A stretch of DNA of 6,977 bases from an uncultured Oscillibacter sp. (GCA_905233795.1 CAJOFP010000091.1:2616-9592), one strand, 5' to 3'; positions 1 to 5,044 are shown, counted from the first letter of the stretch. Notes: generated by a model from the sequence alone, not told the origin. A program made the numbers and translations.

Positions 1-344
1 GTACGTTCGCCGCGGGCGCGGGCGAAACTGGTCAGCCAGCGCAGACCCAGCGTCGTCCGCCGCGCCGGACGGACTTCCATAGGAACCTGATAGTTCGCGC
101 CGCCGACGCGCCGGGCTTTGACTTCCAAGCTCGGCATGACGTTGTCCATAGCCTGATTGAATACTTCCACCGGCTCTTTGCCGGTTTTTTCTTTGATTTC
201 ATCGAAAGCGGCGTATACCACTTTCTGCGCCACGCCCTTTTTTCCGTCCAGCATTACGCTGTTGATCAGGCGCGTCACAAGCACACTGCCGTATATAGGA
301 TCGGGCAGGAGTTCCCGTTTGGGAACATTCCCTCTTCTCGGCAC
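1..344 (-). CDS. rpsG: 30S ribosomal protein S7, N-terminal 114 codons (partial)
   Basis: This is the start of ribosomal protein S7, a primary 16S rRNA binding protein that nucleates assembly of the 30S head and lies near the mRNA exit and E site. The minus-strand frame begins [12 protein letters not shown] and continues through [31 protein letters not shown] and [11 protein letters not shown], all highly conserved S7 blocks. About 114 of the usual ~156 residues are present; the C-terminus lies beyond the left edge. The start is GTG at 342-344, chosen because the S7 family begins MPRRG and because a strong GGAGGG Shine-Dalgarno (351-360 on the complement) lies six to seven bases upstream. It is the second gene of the str operon after rpsL; fusA would be expected next, outside the window. 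Identity is nearly certain from the sequence alone. Confidence 0.97.
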   Translation of the reverse strand, partial: MPRRGNVPKRELLPDPIYGSVLVTRLINSVMLDGKKGVAQKVVYAAFDEIKEKTGKEPVEVFNQAMDNVMPSLEVKARRVGGANYQVPMEVRPARRTTLGLRWLTSFARARGER

Positions 345-528
345 AGCGCTTCCCTCCTTCATATATCAAATGAATTCACAGGTACTCGAAAAGCCGGAAA
401 TATATATAAAATAATATAAAATAATATAAATTATAAAAAATCCGGTTTTCCGTAAATGCCTTTGCCGAAGAGGGTTATAAAATATAATAAAATATATATA
501 AAAACCGTTCGGCGGAGGCGAGCGGGGA
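345..528 (-). other. rpsL-rpsG intercistronic spacer, A/T-rich
   Basis: This 184-nt spacer separates rpsL from rpsG. It contains long runs of only A and T (for example around 398-437 and 478-502) and the rpsG Shine-Dalgarno at its left end. I see no gene and no convincing terminator in it, so the two genes are probably cotranscribed. In E. coli the rpsL-rpsG intercistronic region is where S7 represses translation; I cannot recognise that structure here. The spacer is longer than I would expect for two operon partners, which fits the A/T tract expansion seen elsewhere in the window. Confidence 0.5.
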
Positions 529-945
529 TTATTTCTGTTTGGGACGTTTCGCGCCGTACTTGGAACGGCCCTGCATACGGCCCTGTACGCCCTGCGTGTC
601 CAGCGTGCCGCGAATGATATGATAACGCACGCCGGGGAGGTCTTTCACACGACCGCCGCGGATCATGACCACGGAGTGTTCCTGCAGGGAGTGACCCACG
701 CCGGGAATGTAGGCCGTGACCTCATAGCCGTTTGTCAGACGCACACGGGCGATTTTCCGCAAAGCCGAATTGGGCTTCTTGGGCGTCGCGGTACGGACGG
801 CGGTGCATACGCCGCGTTTCTGGGGCGACGGCAGATCCGTTGTCCGGGTTTTGAGCGTATTCAGGCCGAATTGTAAGGCCGGGGACGCGCTTTTATAAGT
901 GGACGCCTTGCGGCCCTTGCGCACGAGCTGATTAAAAGTAGGCAT
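529..945 (-). CDS. rpsL: 30S ribosomal protein S12
   Basis: S12 sits at the decoding centre on the 30S shoulder-interface side and controls tRNA selection accuracy. The 138-residue product starts [13 protein letters not shown] and includes [20 protein letters not shown] (residues 54-64), [17 protein letters not shown] (97-113) and ends [13 protein letters not shown]. Residues about 20-40 form the longer linker typical of Gram-positive S12 (E. coli S12 is ~124 residues; Bacillus ~138). Lys56 and Lys101, the positions known in Bacillus for streptomycin resistance or dependence changes, are the wild-type lysines. Asp102 is the residue methylthiolated by RimO in other bacteria. The frame stays open 35 codons further upstream to 1050, but that extension has no family match; ATG 943-945 has an AAAGGAGA ribosome site about ten bases away. 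It is first in the str operon with rpsG downstream. Confidence 0.98.
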   Translation of the reverse strand: MPTFNQLVRKGRKASTYKSASPALQFGLNTLKTRTTDLPSPQKRGVCTAVRTATPKKPNSALRKIARVRLTNGYEVTAYIPGVGHSLQEHSVVMIRGGRVKDLPGVRYHIIRGTLDTQGVQGRMQGRSKYGAKRPKQK

Positions 946-1086
946 AAATCTATCTTCTCCTTTCCTGAAAAATTTTTCGCTTGAAGCGCCCGACGCGTAT
1001 CCCGCGCCGGATCTATATTTTTGACGGAATAAAATAAAATTATTCCGCAAAAATCAAAAATAATATAAATATATAATATTAATAAC
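946..1086 (-). promoter_or_regulatory. rpsL upstream region with ribosome site and leader hairpin
   Basis: This spacer holds the rpsL ribosome site (GGAAAGGAGA, read on the complement around 955-966). A perfect 8-bp dyad, CGGAATAA at 1025-1032 and TTATTCCG at 1040-1047, has a 7-nt loop. No U-run follows it in the minus direction, so it is more likely a leader or processing hairpin than a terminator. A weak promoter candidate on the complement is TTGATT, 17 bases, then TTTTAT, with four of six matches in each box and overlapping the dyad. No better promoter is visible before rpsL, so the str operon start remains uncertain and read-through from the toxin-antitoxin transcript is possible. Confidence 0.35.
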
Positions 1087-1120
1087 GCGATATAAAAATA
1101 TTTATTATATTATATATCGC
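1087..1120 (-). terminator. Possible terminator hairpin after the toxin-antitoxin operon
   Basis: A perfect inverted repeat, GCGATATA at 1087-1094 and TATATCGC at 1113-1120, has an 18-nt A/T-only loop. It begins nine bases after the antitoxin stop codon on the minus strand. The sequence that follows on the complement is AT-rich but is not a clean U-tract (it starts GTTATTAATATT), so termination would be weak. It may equally be a 3'-end stabilising hairpin or part of the rpsL promoter region. Confidence 0.35.
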
Positions 1121-1128
1121 CTATATTC

Positions 1129-1326
1129 TTATGCGCCCGCCTGTTTTTTCGCCGCCAGACGCGCATTACGCTCCGCGACGGCTTTTTTCCATTGGATTTC
1201 CGTTTCCGGCGTCATATCCGGGCAGTCATCGTCATATATAATAGGCCGTCTACAGGCTTCCTCAATTTCTTGAATTTGTTCGGGGGTAAGTTCCCGTTTC
1301 TCAGGTAAAGTATAAGATACTATCAT
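1129..1326 (-). CDS. Putative antitoxin of a BrnT-type toxin-antitoxin pair
   Basis: This 65-residue acidic protein probably neutralises the toxin encoded just upstream. It starts MIVSYTLPEKRELTPEQ and continues with an acidic helix and the motif RRPIIYDDDCPDMTPE (residues 26-41), then a basic, alanine-rich C-terminal helix (KKAVAERNARLAAKKQ). The LTPEQ plus RPIxYDDDCPxxTPE pattern resembles small antitoxin-like proteins that I recall next to DUF497 (BrnT) toxins in Firmicutes; it is not the canonical BrnA with its ribbon-helix-helix C-terminus, and no DNA-binding fold is obvious. The start at 1326 has an AAGGAAA ribosome site seven bases upstream and overlaps the 3' end of the toxin gene by 26 bases, the usual toxin-first layout for this family. 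The frame is open up to 1407, but that extension has no support. Function is inferred from context and motif. Confidence 0.72.
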   Translation of the reverse strand: MIVSYTLPEKRELTPEQIQEIEEACRRPIIYDDDCPDMTPETEIQWKKAVAERNARLAAKKQAGA

Positions 1327-1597
1327 AGTAAAGTTTCCTTTCCCTGAAATTCGCCGGTCTCGCGGAAATAATGCGGATTTTATTCCGCCTTTCCGTATAG
1401 ACCACAAATAATATTTGATTTACCATGCCAATCGTCTGATACCTGTCTTCTTCCGCGCTATGAAGAGCGTCATAAATTTCGATACGCATTTCATCCCGGA
1501 AAACTTCTGAGGCTATCTCAAAACGAATCCCATGTTTTTTAAAATTCAGCCGGTTTTTTTCCTCATCCCACTCAAACAGAAATTCGCCGTATTTCAT
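1301..1597 (-). CDS. brnT: BrnT-family (DUF497) ribonuclease toxin
   Basis: This 98-residue protein carries the hallmarks of the BrnT/DUF497 family, RelE-like-fold toxins that stop growth by cleaving RNA. Seen directly: the N-terminal block FEWDEEKNRLNFKKHGIRF (residues 8-26), a central EDRYQTIG (50-57), the strand VVYTERRNKIRIISARPA (65-82) and the C-terminal RERKLYY helix (85-91). Length is near the usual ~90 residues. The ATG at 1595-1597 has only a loose GAAAGG ribosome site about a dozen bases upstream, which could keep toxin translation below that of the antitoxin. The stop overlaps the antitoxin start by 26 bases, so the two are translationally linked. Transcription should come from the strong promoter at 1702-1730. 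In Brucella the operon is autorepressed by BrnA; whether this divergent antitoxin does the same is unknown. Confidence 0.88.
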   Translation of the reverse strand: MKYGEFLFEWDEEKNRLNFKKHGIRFEIASEVFRDEMRIEIYDALHSAEEDRYQTIGMVNQILFVVYTERRNKIRIISARPANFRERKLYYDSILYFT

Positions 1598-1675
1598 AAG
1601 CGGGTACGCCCTTTCAGGTACGTCTTTTATTACGTCTTTTATTTTGCCGTCGGGATTTTCCGACGCGCTAAAATT

Positions 1676-1692
1676 CGCGGGGGTTGCCCGCG
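1676..1692 (-). promoter_or_regulatory. GC-rich dyad at the start of the brnT transcript (candidate operator)
   Basis: CGCGGG (1676-1681) and CCCGCG (1687-1692) form a perfect 6-bp inverted repeat with a 5-nt spacer, flanked by AATT on both sides. It lies directly downstream of the -10 box at 1702-1707, across the expected transcription start. Toxin-antitoxin operons are commonly autorepressed through dyads placed this way, so it is a candidate operator; it could also be a 5'-end RNA hairpin that stabilises the message. No U-run follows, so it is not a terminator. Confidence 0.4.
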
Positions 1693-1701
1693 TAATTGAT
1701 T

Positions 1702-1730
1702 ATAATAGCAGACTCAAATCCGCCTGTCAA
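1702..1730 (-). promoter_or_regulatory. Sigma-A promoter of the toxin-antitoxin operon
   Basis: Read on the complement, a perfect -35 box TTGACA (1725-1730) is followed after 17 bases by the -10 box TATTAT (1702-1707, five of six matches). An overlapping TATAAT lies three bases further, at 20-base spacing. The predicted start is near 1695, leaving a ~100-nt leader before brnT. This is the closest match to consensus in the window. Confidence 0.8.
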
Positions 1731-1760
1731 GATTTTTCACCGGGATTTTTATAATAATTT

Positions 1761-1811
1761 TATATAAAAATATATATAAAAATTTTGAAATTTTATATAT
1801 ATTTTTATATA
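1761..1811. repeat. A/T-only 24-bp inverted repeat after the regulator gene
   Basis: The arms 1761-1785 and 1788-1811 are complementary over 24 positions, with a single extra A in the left arm and TG at the centre. Both arms contain only A and T. The dyad begins 13 bases past the stop codon of the PucR-type regulator and lies upstream of the brnT promoter. Its position suggests a transcript-end hairpin or a cruciform-prone insulator. There is no GC clamp or clean U-tail, so it is not a textbook intrinsic terminator. Confidence 0.6.
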
Positions 1812-1823
1812 TTTTTTATAATT

Positions 1824-2876
1824 TCAGGGTTCAATGCCTCTGGAAGTCAGATATTTTTTGACCATTAAGGCGACTTTAAATGTAATGGCGTCGTCGAACT
1901 CGCGCAAATCCAGACCCGTGAGCTTTTTGATTTTCTCAAGGCGATACACCAGCGTATTACGATGCACGAACAATTTCCGCGCCGTCTCGGATACGTTTAA
2001 ATTATTCTCGAAAAATTTATGGATTGTAAACAGCGTTTCTTTTTCCAGCGCGTCAATCGGATTTTTCTTGAAAACTTCCTGTAAAAACATCTCGCATAAC
2101 GTCGTGGGAAGCTGATAAATTAAACGCCCTATGCCCAGATTTTCATAATTAATCACATATTTTTCGGTATCAAACACTTTGCCGACTTCTATGGCGATTT
2201 GCGCTTCTTTATAGGCCTTTGTCAAGTCCCGCAAATGTCCGGCGATGGTCCCGACGCCGACGACTACAGAGCTTTCCCCTGATACGCGCAGCGATTCTTC
2301 CAACGCCGGCATCTGGTGAATCAGAACCACATCGCCCTCCCCGACGGACAAAACAAAATCATTTTGCCGGTCAGGAAACAAAGCCTGTACGACATCCGTC
2401 GGGATCGACTCGCCCTTTCTGACGGGACGCAATACGAATACGCCCCTCGGCACGTCCGTATTGACCCGCAGTTCTTTCGCCCGGACGTAAATATCGCCCA
2501 GCATGATATTATCTGAAATTACATCTTTTACGAAAGACGCCCGGTCGTGTTTTTCCTCGTAATACGTTTTGGCGGCGTTCAAAGCCACTGTCGCCATCGC
2601 GCAGGCGGTGCGGCTGATTTCGTTATCCCCAAACGTAAAGGCCGCGTAATCAAATTGACTTCCCCAGCCGCCCAAGGCTTTAAAAATTTTCCCGTCGGCG
2701 GGAACCATTTCCCCGGACGCGTTGTTGATCAGCGGCACATATTCCGGCCACCGCTGACCGATCATGGGCAGTTCGCTGCACGCGATCACACTGCCCTCCC
2801 CATCTATGACGCCGATAATATGATCCGTGTTTTCTTTAAGCTGCAGGACCACGTTCTGAAAGATTCGCCCGGACAT
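1824..2876 (-). CDS. PucR/CdaR-family transcriptional regulator
   Basis: This 350-residue protein has the layout of the CdaR/PucR regulators, which sense a ligand through N-terminal domains and bind DNA at the C-terminus. Residues ~1-110 form a sensor-like region (HIIGVIDGEGSVIACSEL at 19-36), with no clear named domain. Residues ~125-255 match the degenerate GGDEF-like CdaR module (GVFVLRPV at 145-152, SSVVVGVGTIAGHLRDLTKAYKEA at 202-225, then YENLGIGRLIYQLP). Residues 281-341 are the PucR-type helix-turn-helix, including NLNVSETARKLFVHRNTLVYRLEKI (292-316). The start ATG 2874-2876 has a strong AAGGAGAGG site. A well-formed promoter lies at 3065-3093. The ligand and targets cannot be told from the sequence; no transporter or catabolic gene is adjacent, so it may act elsewhere or on itself. 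Confidence 0.88.
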   Translation of the reverse strand: MSGRIFQNVVLQLKENTDHIIGVIDGEGSVIACSELPMIGQRWPEYVPLINNASGEMVPADGKIFKALGGWGSQFDYAAFTFGDNEISRTACAMATVALNAAKTYYEEKHDRASFVKDVISDNIMLGDIYVRAKELRVNTDVPRGVFVLRPVRKGESIPTDVVQALFPDRQNDFVLSVGEGDVVLIHQMPALEESLRVSGESSVVVGVGTIAGHLRDLTKAYKEAQIAIEVGKVFDTEKYVINYENLGIGRLIYQLPTTLCEMFLQEVFKKNPIDALEKETLFTIHKFFENNLNVSETARKLFVHRNTLVYRLEKIKKLTGLDLREFDDAITFKVALMVKKYLTSRGIEP

Positions 2877-3028
2877 TAAGTATCCTCTCCTTCTTTTCCG
2901 GCCTGTTCCGGCGGTTTTGGCAACAGAAGCGGATTTTTCCGAAACGCCGTCGAATTCACGGACGGATAGATATTGCTATTTAAATAATATTTAAATAATT
3001 TAACCAATCGCCTTATCGACTCCGCCAT
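2876..3028 (-). CDS. Possible 50-residue leader peptide or small protein upstream of the regulator
   Basis: A complete open frame on the minus strand runs from ATG 3026-3028 to TAA 2876-2878. The stop overlaps the regulator's ATG by one base (TAATG), an arrangement typical of translational coupling. The product begins MAESIRRLVKLFKYYLN, has a short basic amphipathic stretch and ends in a proline- and glutamate-rich tail (LLLPKPPEQAGKEGEDT) whose codons contain the regulator's ribosome site. It would start about 30 nt after the predicted transcription start. No good Shine-Dalgarno precedes its ATG and I recognise no family, so it could be a chance frame in the leader. It is listed because it fills the whole leader between promoter and regulator and ends exactly on the start codon. 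Confidence 0.33.
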   Translation of the reverse strand: MAESIRRLVKLFKYYLNSNIYPSVNSTAFRKNPLLLPKPPEQAGKEGEDT

Positions 3029-3064
3029 TCGCGTTTTCGCTTTCACAATCTGCCGACGCGCTTT

Positions 3065-3093
3065 ATTATACAGTCCGCGCCGCCGGATTGCAA
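3065..3093 (-). promoter_or_regulatory. Sigma-A promoter of the PucR-type regulator
   Basis: On the complement, TTGCAA (3088-3093, -35) is separated by exactly 17 bases from TATAAT (3065-3070, -10, perfect). The predicted start is near 3058, giving a ~180-nt leader before the regulator, long enough to carry the 50-codon frame. Confidence 0.75.
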
Positions 3094-3108
3094 GCGTTTT
3101 TTTATCTT

Positions 3109-3140
3109 TTTCACAAAAAAGACCGTCCCATTTTGTGAAA
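3109..3140. repeat. 10-bp dyad TTTCACAAAA / TTTTGTGAAA between rsuA and the regulator promoter
   Basis: TTTCACAAAA (3109-3118) and TTTTGTGAAA (3131-3140) are perfectly complementary around a 12-nt centre. The dyad touches the rsuA stop codon (3142-3144) and ends 15 bases upstream of the regulator's -35 box. Neither direction is followed by a U-run. It therefore fits either an upstream operator for the regulator gene, possibly autoregulatory, or a 3'-end hairpin of the rsuA message. Confidence 0.45.
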
Positions 3141-3141
3141 C

Positions 3142-4032
3142 TTATGAACGCCGGCTTAATTGATTTAATTCCTCGTCCGTCAAAAATCGAAAATCGCCGG
3201 GTTTCAAGTCCGGGTCCAGCGGCAAATTCCCAAATTTTACGCGTTTTAAATATAACACGGGCTTTCCGAGCGCGGCCAGCATTCTCTTCGCCTGATGATA
3301 ACGCCCCTCCCGTAATATTAATAAAGCCTCGCTTTCCAATTCCGGCTCTAATCCGGTTTTTAATTCGGCTTTTAATTCGCCGGATAAATTATTTTTATTT
3401 TTATCTTGATTTTTATGAAAGGCATGGATTTTTAAAATTTTCAAATCCGCCGGGAGACATAGTTTGCCGTCCAGACGCATTTCGCCGGATTTCAGCGCGG
3501 TTATATCCGATTCTATTAAGCGTCCGGACACGCGGATATAATATATTTTTTCCACATGATATTTCGGCGATAATAATTTATGCGCAAGCTGTCCGTCGTT
3601 TGTCAATAATAAAAGCCCCTCGGAATCTTTATCCAGCCTCCCGACGGGAAATAAATTTAATTTTCGCAATTCCGGCGTCAATAAATCCAATACGACAGGC
3701 GCGCCGCGTCCGTCCTCCGTGGCCGATAAATACCCGGCGGGCTTATTCATCATGATCCAGATTTCACGCCGATATAAAATCAATTCCCCGTCCACAAAAA
3801 TTAAATTATTATTTTTATTATTTATATTTAAATTATTTATATCCCCGCCTGTCATGATTTGCGTTTGTGTTTGCGTTTCTATTTTCGCCGCCGGGTTCCG
3901 TACAATCCCGCCGCCGACTCGGACGCGTCCGGACTGTATTAAATTCCGCGCCTCTTTCCGACTCCAGCGGCCTGTCGATGTCAATATCTTATCCAGTCTC
4001 TCCGGCTTATTTATATTTTTATTATTATCCAT
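3142..4032 (-). CDS. rsuA: 16S rRNA pseudouridine(516) synthase, RsuA family
   Basis: The enzyme isomerises a uridine of 16S rRNA to pseudouridine (U516 in E. coli numbering). An S4 RNA-binding domain opens the protein (ERLDKILTSTGRWSRKEARNLI, residues 11-32). The catalytic domain has MMNKPAGYLSATEDGRG (94-110), the active-site motif GRLDKDSEGLLLLTNDG (131-147) with catalytic Asp134, EKIYYIRVSG and the C-terminal REGRYHQAKRMLAALGKPV (241-259). The SATED and LLLLTNDG forms fit RsuA better than RluB. At 296 residues it is longer than the usual ~235-245 because of two low-complexity inserts, residues ~53-76 (Thr/Gln then Asn-rich) and ~204-234 (Asn/Lys then a 4-residue ELK/ELE repeat), plus an Asn/Lys-rich N-terminus. 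These sit at domain edges and spare all catalytic motifs, so the enzyme is probably active. The ribosome site before ATG 4030-4032 is weak. It is divergent from the DUF4830 gene. Confidence 0.9.
   Translation of the reverse strand: MDNNKNINKPERLDKILTSTGRWSRKEARNLIQSGRVRVGGGIVRNPAAKIETQTQTQIMTGGDINNLNINNKNNNLIFVDGELILYRREIWIMMNKPAGYLSATEDGRGAPVVLDLLTPELRKLNLFPVGRLDKDSEGLLLLTNDGQLAHKLLSPKYHVEKIYYIRVSGRLIESDITALKSGEMRLDGKLCLPADLKILKIHAFHKNQDKNKNNLSGELKAELKTGLEPELESEALLILREGRYHQAKRMLAALGKPVLYLKRVKFGNLPLDPDLKPGDFRFLTDEELNQLSRRS
3334..3381 (-). repeat. Four imperfect 12-bp tandem repeats inside rsuA
   Basis: Four consecutive 12-bp units resembling TTTTAATTCGGC encode the four-residue series GELK, AELK, TGLE, PELE (residues 218-233). 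The unit is a multiple of three, so copy-number change would lengthen or shorten the insert without a frameshift. The repeat lies beside an A/T-only tract in the same insert. Confidence 0.7.
3796..3842. repeat. 47-nt A/T-only tract within the rsuA coding sequence
   Basis: All 47 bases are A or T. They encode residues ~64-79 of the pseudouridine synthase as an Asn-, Ile- and Leu-rich stretch between two strands of the S4-to-catalytic linker. The tract looks like the spacers of this genome and unlike the rest of the gene. Confidence 0.75.
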
Positions 4033-4161
4033 TTTATACGCGCCCCCGCCGTCCGCGTTTTTATTATATTTATATTTTTTATATTTTTTTATATTTTTTT
4101 ATTTATCATAGCATATTATTTATTCAAATGGAATAAAAAAGAAGCGGGAGGGATTTTTATT
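4033..4161. other. Divergent spacer between rsuA and the DUF4830 gene
   Basis: This spacer holds a 49-nt run of only A and T (4058-4106), consisting of repeated TTTTTTTATA-like units, and the ribosome site GGGAGGG before the DUF4830 gene. Both genes should have promoters here, but I see no pair of boxes good enough to call. A TATGAT on the complement near 4104-4109 is a possible -10 for rsuA without a convincing -35. Confidence 0.4.
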
Positions 4162-4653
4162 ATGATGATTTGGACGGCGAAATTCTCTAAAATCCGTATA
4201 TGCGCGGCTGTCGCGCTGGCGGCGGGTATCGCGCTCGCCGCGTTTCTCGCCATATCCGCCTTGCGCGGCGAAAATTTAAATTTAAATCATTCAAATCAAG
4301 ACAAAACGCGAATCCGTCTTGACACCGAAGAAGGCCGGATCGCGTATCTCGCGGAACTGGGATGGGAAGTCAGCCCTGACCCCGTCGAATCGTTTCGCTT
4401 TTTACTTCCTGAGCCATTGACAGAGCCGTATCTAAGCTATAACGCGCTCCAACTCCCACAGGGATTTGATCTGAATCAGCATACCGGACAACAAATCACC
4501 CGGTATACTTATAAAATTTTAAACTATCCGAACCGCCCCGACGGCGTACAGGCGAATTTATATATTATCGACGCCGATCCCGTGGCGGGCGATATATTCT
4601 GTCCGGGCGCGAACGGATTTCAGGAGCCTTTAATCCGCGAAATTCAAAATTAA
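4162..4653 (+). CDS. Membrane-anchored DUF4830 domain protein
   Basis: This 163-residue protein is of unknown function. It has one N-terminal hydrophobic segment (residues ~12-34, preceded by Lys and Arg), so it is probably anchored in the membrane with the rest outside; there is no lipobox cysteine. A low-complexity linker (NLNLNHSNQ, ~38-46) leads to the extracytoplasmic part: EEGRIAYLAELGWEVSP (56-72) and then YNALQLPQGFDL, ITRYTYKILNYPN and VQANLYIIDADPVAGDIFCP. I recognise this pattern as DUF4830, found in Clostridia. Conserved Tyr and Gly-Asp residues make a small beta-rich domain likely, but no catalytic residues are known to me. The ATG at 4162 follows GGGAGGG by nine bases; a second ATG is the next codon. 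No partner gene is adjacent in the same direction, and an A/T-only hairpin follows at 4702-4731. Confidence 0.72.
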   Translation: MMIWTAKFSKIRICAAVALAAGIALAAFLAISALRGENLNLNHSNQDKTRIRLDTEEGRIAYLAELGWEVSPDPVESFRFLLPEPLTEPYLSYNALQLPQGFDLNQHTGQQITRYTYKILNYPNRPDGVQANLYIIDADPVAGDIFCPGANGFQEPLIREIQN

Positions 4654-4701
4654 AATCCAAAAAATCTAAAATTTATATTTCATCTATATTTTAAAAATAT
4701 T

Positions 4702-4731
4702 AAAAAATATATTATATTTATTATATTTTTT
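4702..4731 (+). terminator. A/T-only hairpin downstream of the DUF4830 gene (possible terminator)
   Basis: AAAAAATATA (4702-4711) and TATATTTTTT (4722-4731) are perfectly complementary around a 10-nt loop, with the 3' arm ending in six T. It lies 48 bases past the stop codon and just before the infC operon promoter. The stem contains no G or C, so its strength as a terminator is doubtful. Confidence 0.4.
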
Positions 4732-4742
4732 CAAATTCCCTC

Positions 4743-4771
4743 TTGACATCCGGGGAAAAATCCGTTAAATT
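4743..4771 (+). promoter_or_regulatory. Sigma-A promoter of the infC-rpmI-rplT operon
   Basis: A perfect TTGACA (4743-4748) is followed by a 17-base spacer and TAAATT (4766-4771, four of six matches). TATAAC at 4771-4776 overlaps it but is too far away for normal spacing. The predicted start is near 4778, just ahead of the structured leader. Confidence 0.7.
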
Positions 4772-4777
4772 ATAACG

Positions 4778-5040
4778 CGCAAAACAAAGAAGGCAGATTG
4801 GCGTCCGCCTCACCTCCAGCCAACGCGAAGAGGTTTACATCGACCGAACTTTTTTTATCACAGATTCTTGCCGATAAAAATATAAAAAATATATTTATCT
4901 CCGCTGCCCCTTGGCGGAAATAAAATTTATTTATAAATATTTATAAATATTTTTATATTTTATTTATATTTTTTATCGCTTTTCGTGATTGTTCGTTCCG
5001 GTACGCGGACGCTGTCTGACGGCGTCCGCGTTTTGTAATC
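4778..5040 (+). ncRNA. infC operon leader, L20-leader-type attenuator
   Basis: The stretch between promoter and infC holds no gene but is rich in complementary segments, as expected of the L20 leader of Firmicutes, where L20 binds the leader and promotes early termination. Seen here: TTGGC (4798-4802) can pair with GCCAA (4819-4823), which can alternatively pair with TTGGC at 4911-4915. CCGC (4901-4904) pairs with GCGG (4914-4917). GCGTCCGC (4801-4808) is perfectly complementary to the 5' arm (5005-5012) of the terminator at 5003-5034, so it could act as anti-terminator. The segment 4806-4817 also has two short matches to the infC ribosome site. A T7 run lies at 4850-4856. Regulation by L20 is inferred from the family and from operon content. 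Confidence 0.65.
5003..5034 (+). terminator. Leader terminator (attenuator) before infC
   Basis: ACGCGGACGC (5003-5012) and GCGTCCGCGT (5022-5031) form a perfect 10-bp stem with a 9-nt loop, followed by TTTTGT. The U-run is short, which suits a conditional terminator. It lies about 70 bases before infC, inside the operon leader. Confidence 0.65.
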
Positions 5041-5044
5041 AAAC

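Noticed and set aside
946..1050. 35-residue N-terminal extension of S12
   Set aside because: The S12 family starts MPTFNQL, which has its own ribosome site at 945; the extension matches nothing and covers the leader hairpin.
1327..1407. Longer antitoxin start at 1407
   Set aside because: It would deepen the overlap with the toxin to over 100 bases and lacks a ribosome site, while 1326 has AAGGAAA at good distance.
3109..3140. Intrinsic terminator for rsuA
   Set aside because: The stem is good, but on the minus strand it is followed by an A-rich stretch and not by U residues.
3109..3140. Rex operator
   Set aside because: Rex sites read TTGTGAA, a short gap, then TTCACAA; here the half-sites are in the opposite order and 12 bases apart.
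3135..3755. Plus-strand 206-codon frame opposite rsuA
   Set aside because: It lies antisense to the catalytic domain of a clear pseudouridine synthase; its arginine- and proline-rich translation is a shadow of that gene.
4778..4860. tRNA or T-box in the infC leader
   Set aside because: No cloverleaf, no T-loop and no T-box consensus (UGGN-type bulge with a specifier loop) could be found; the L20 leader explains the context better.
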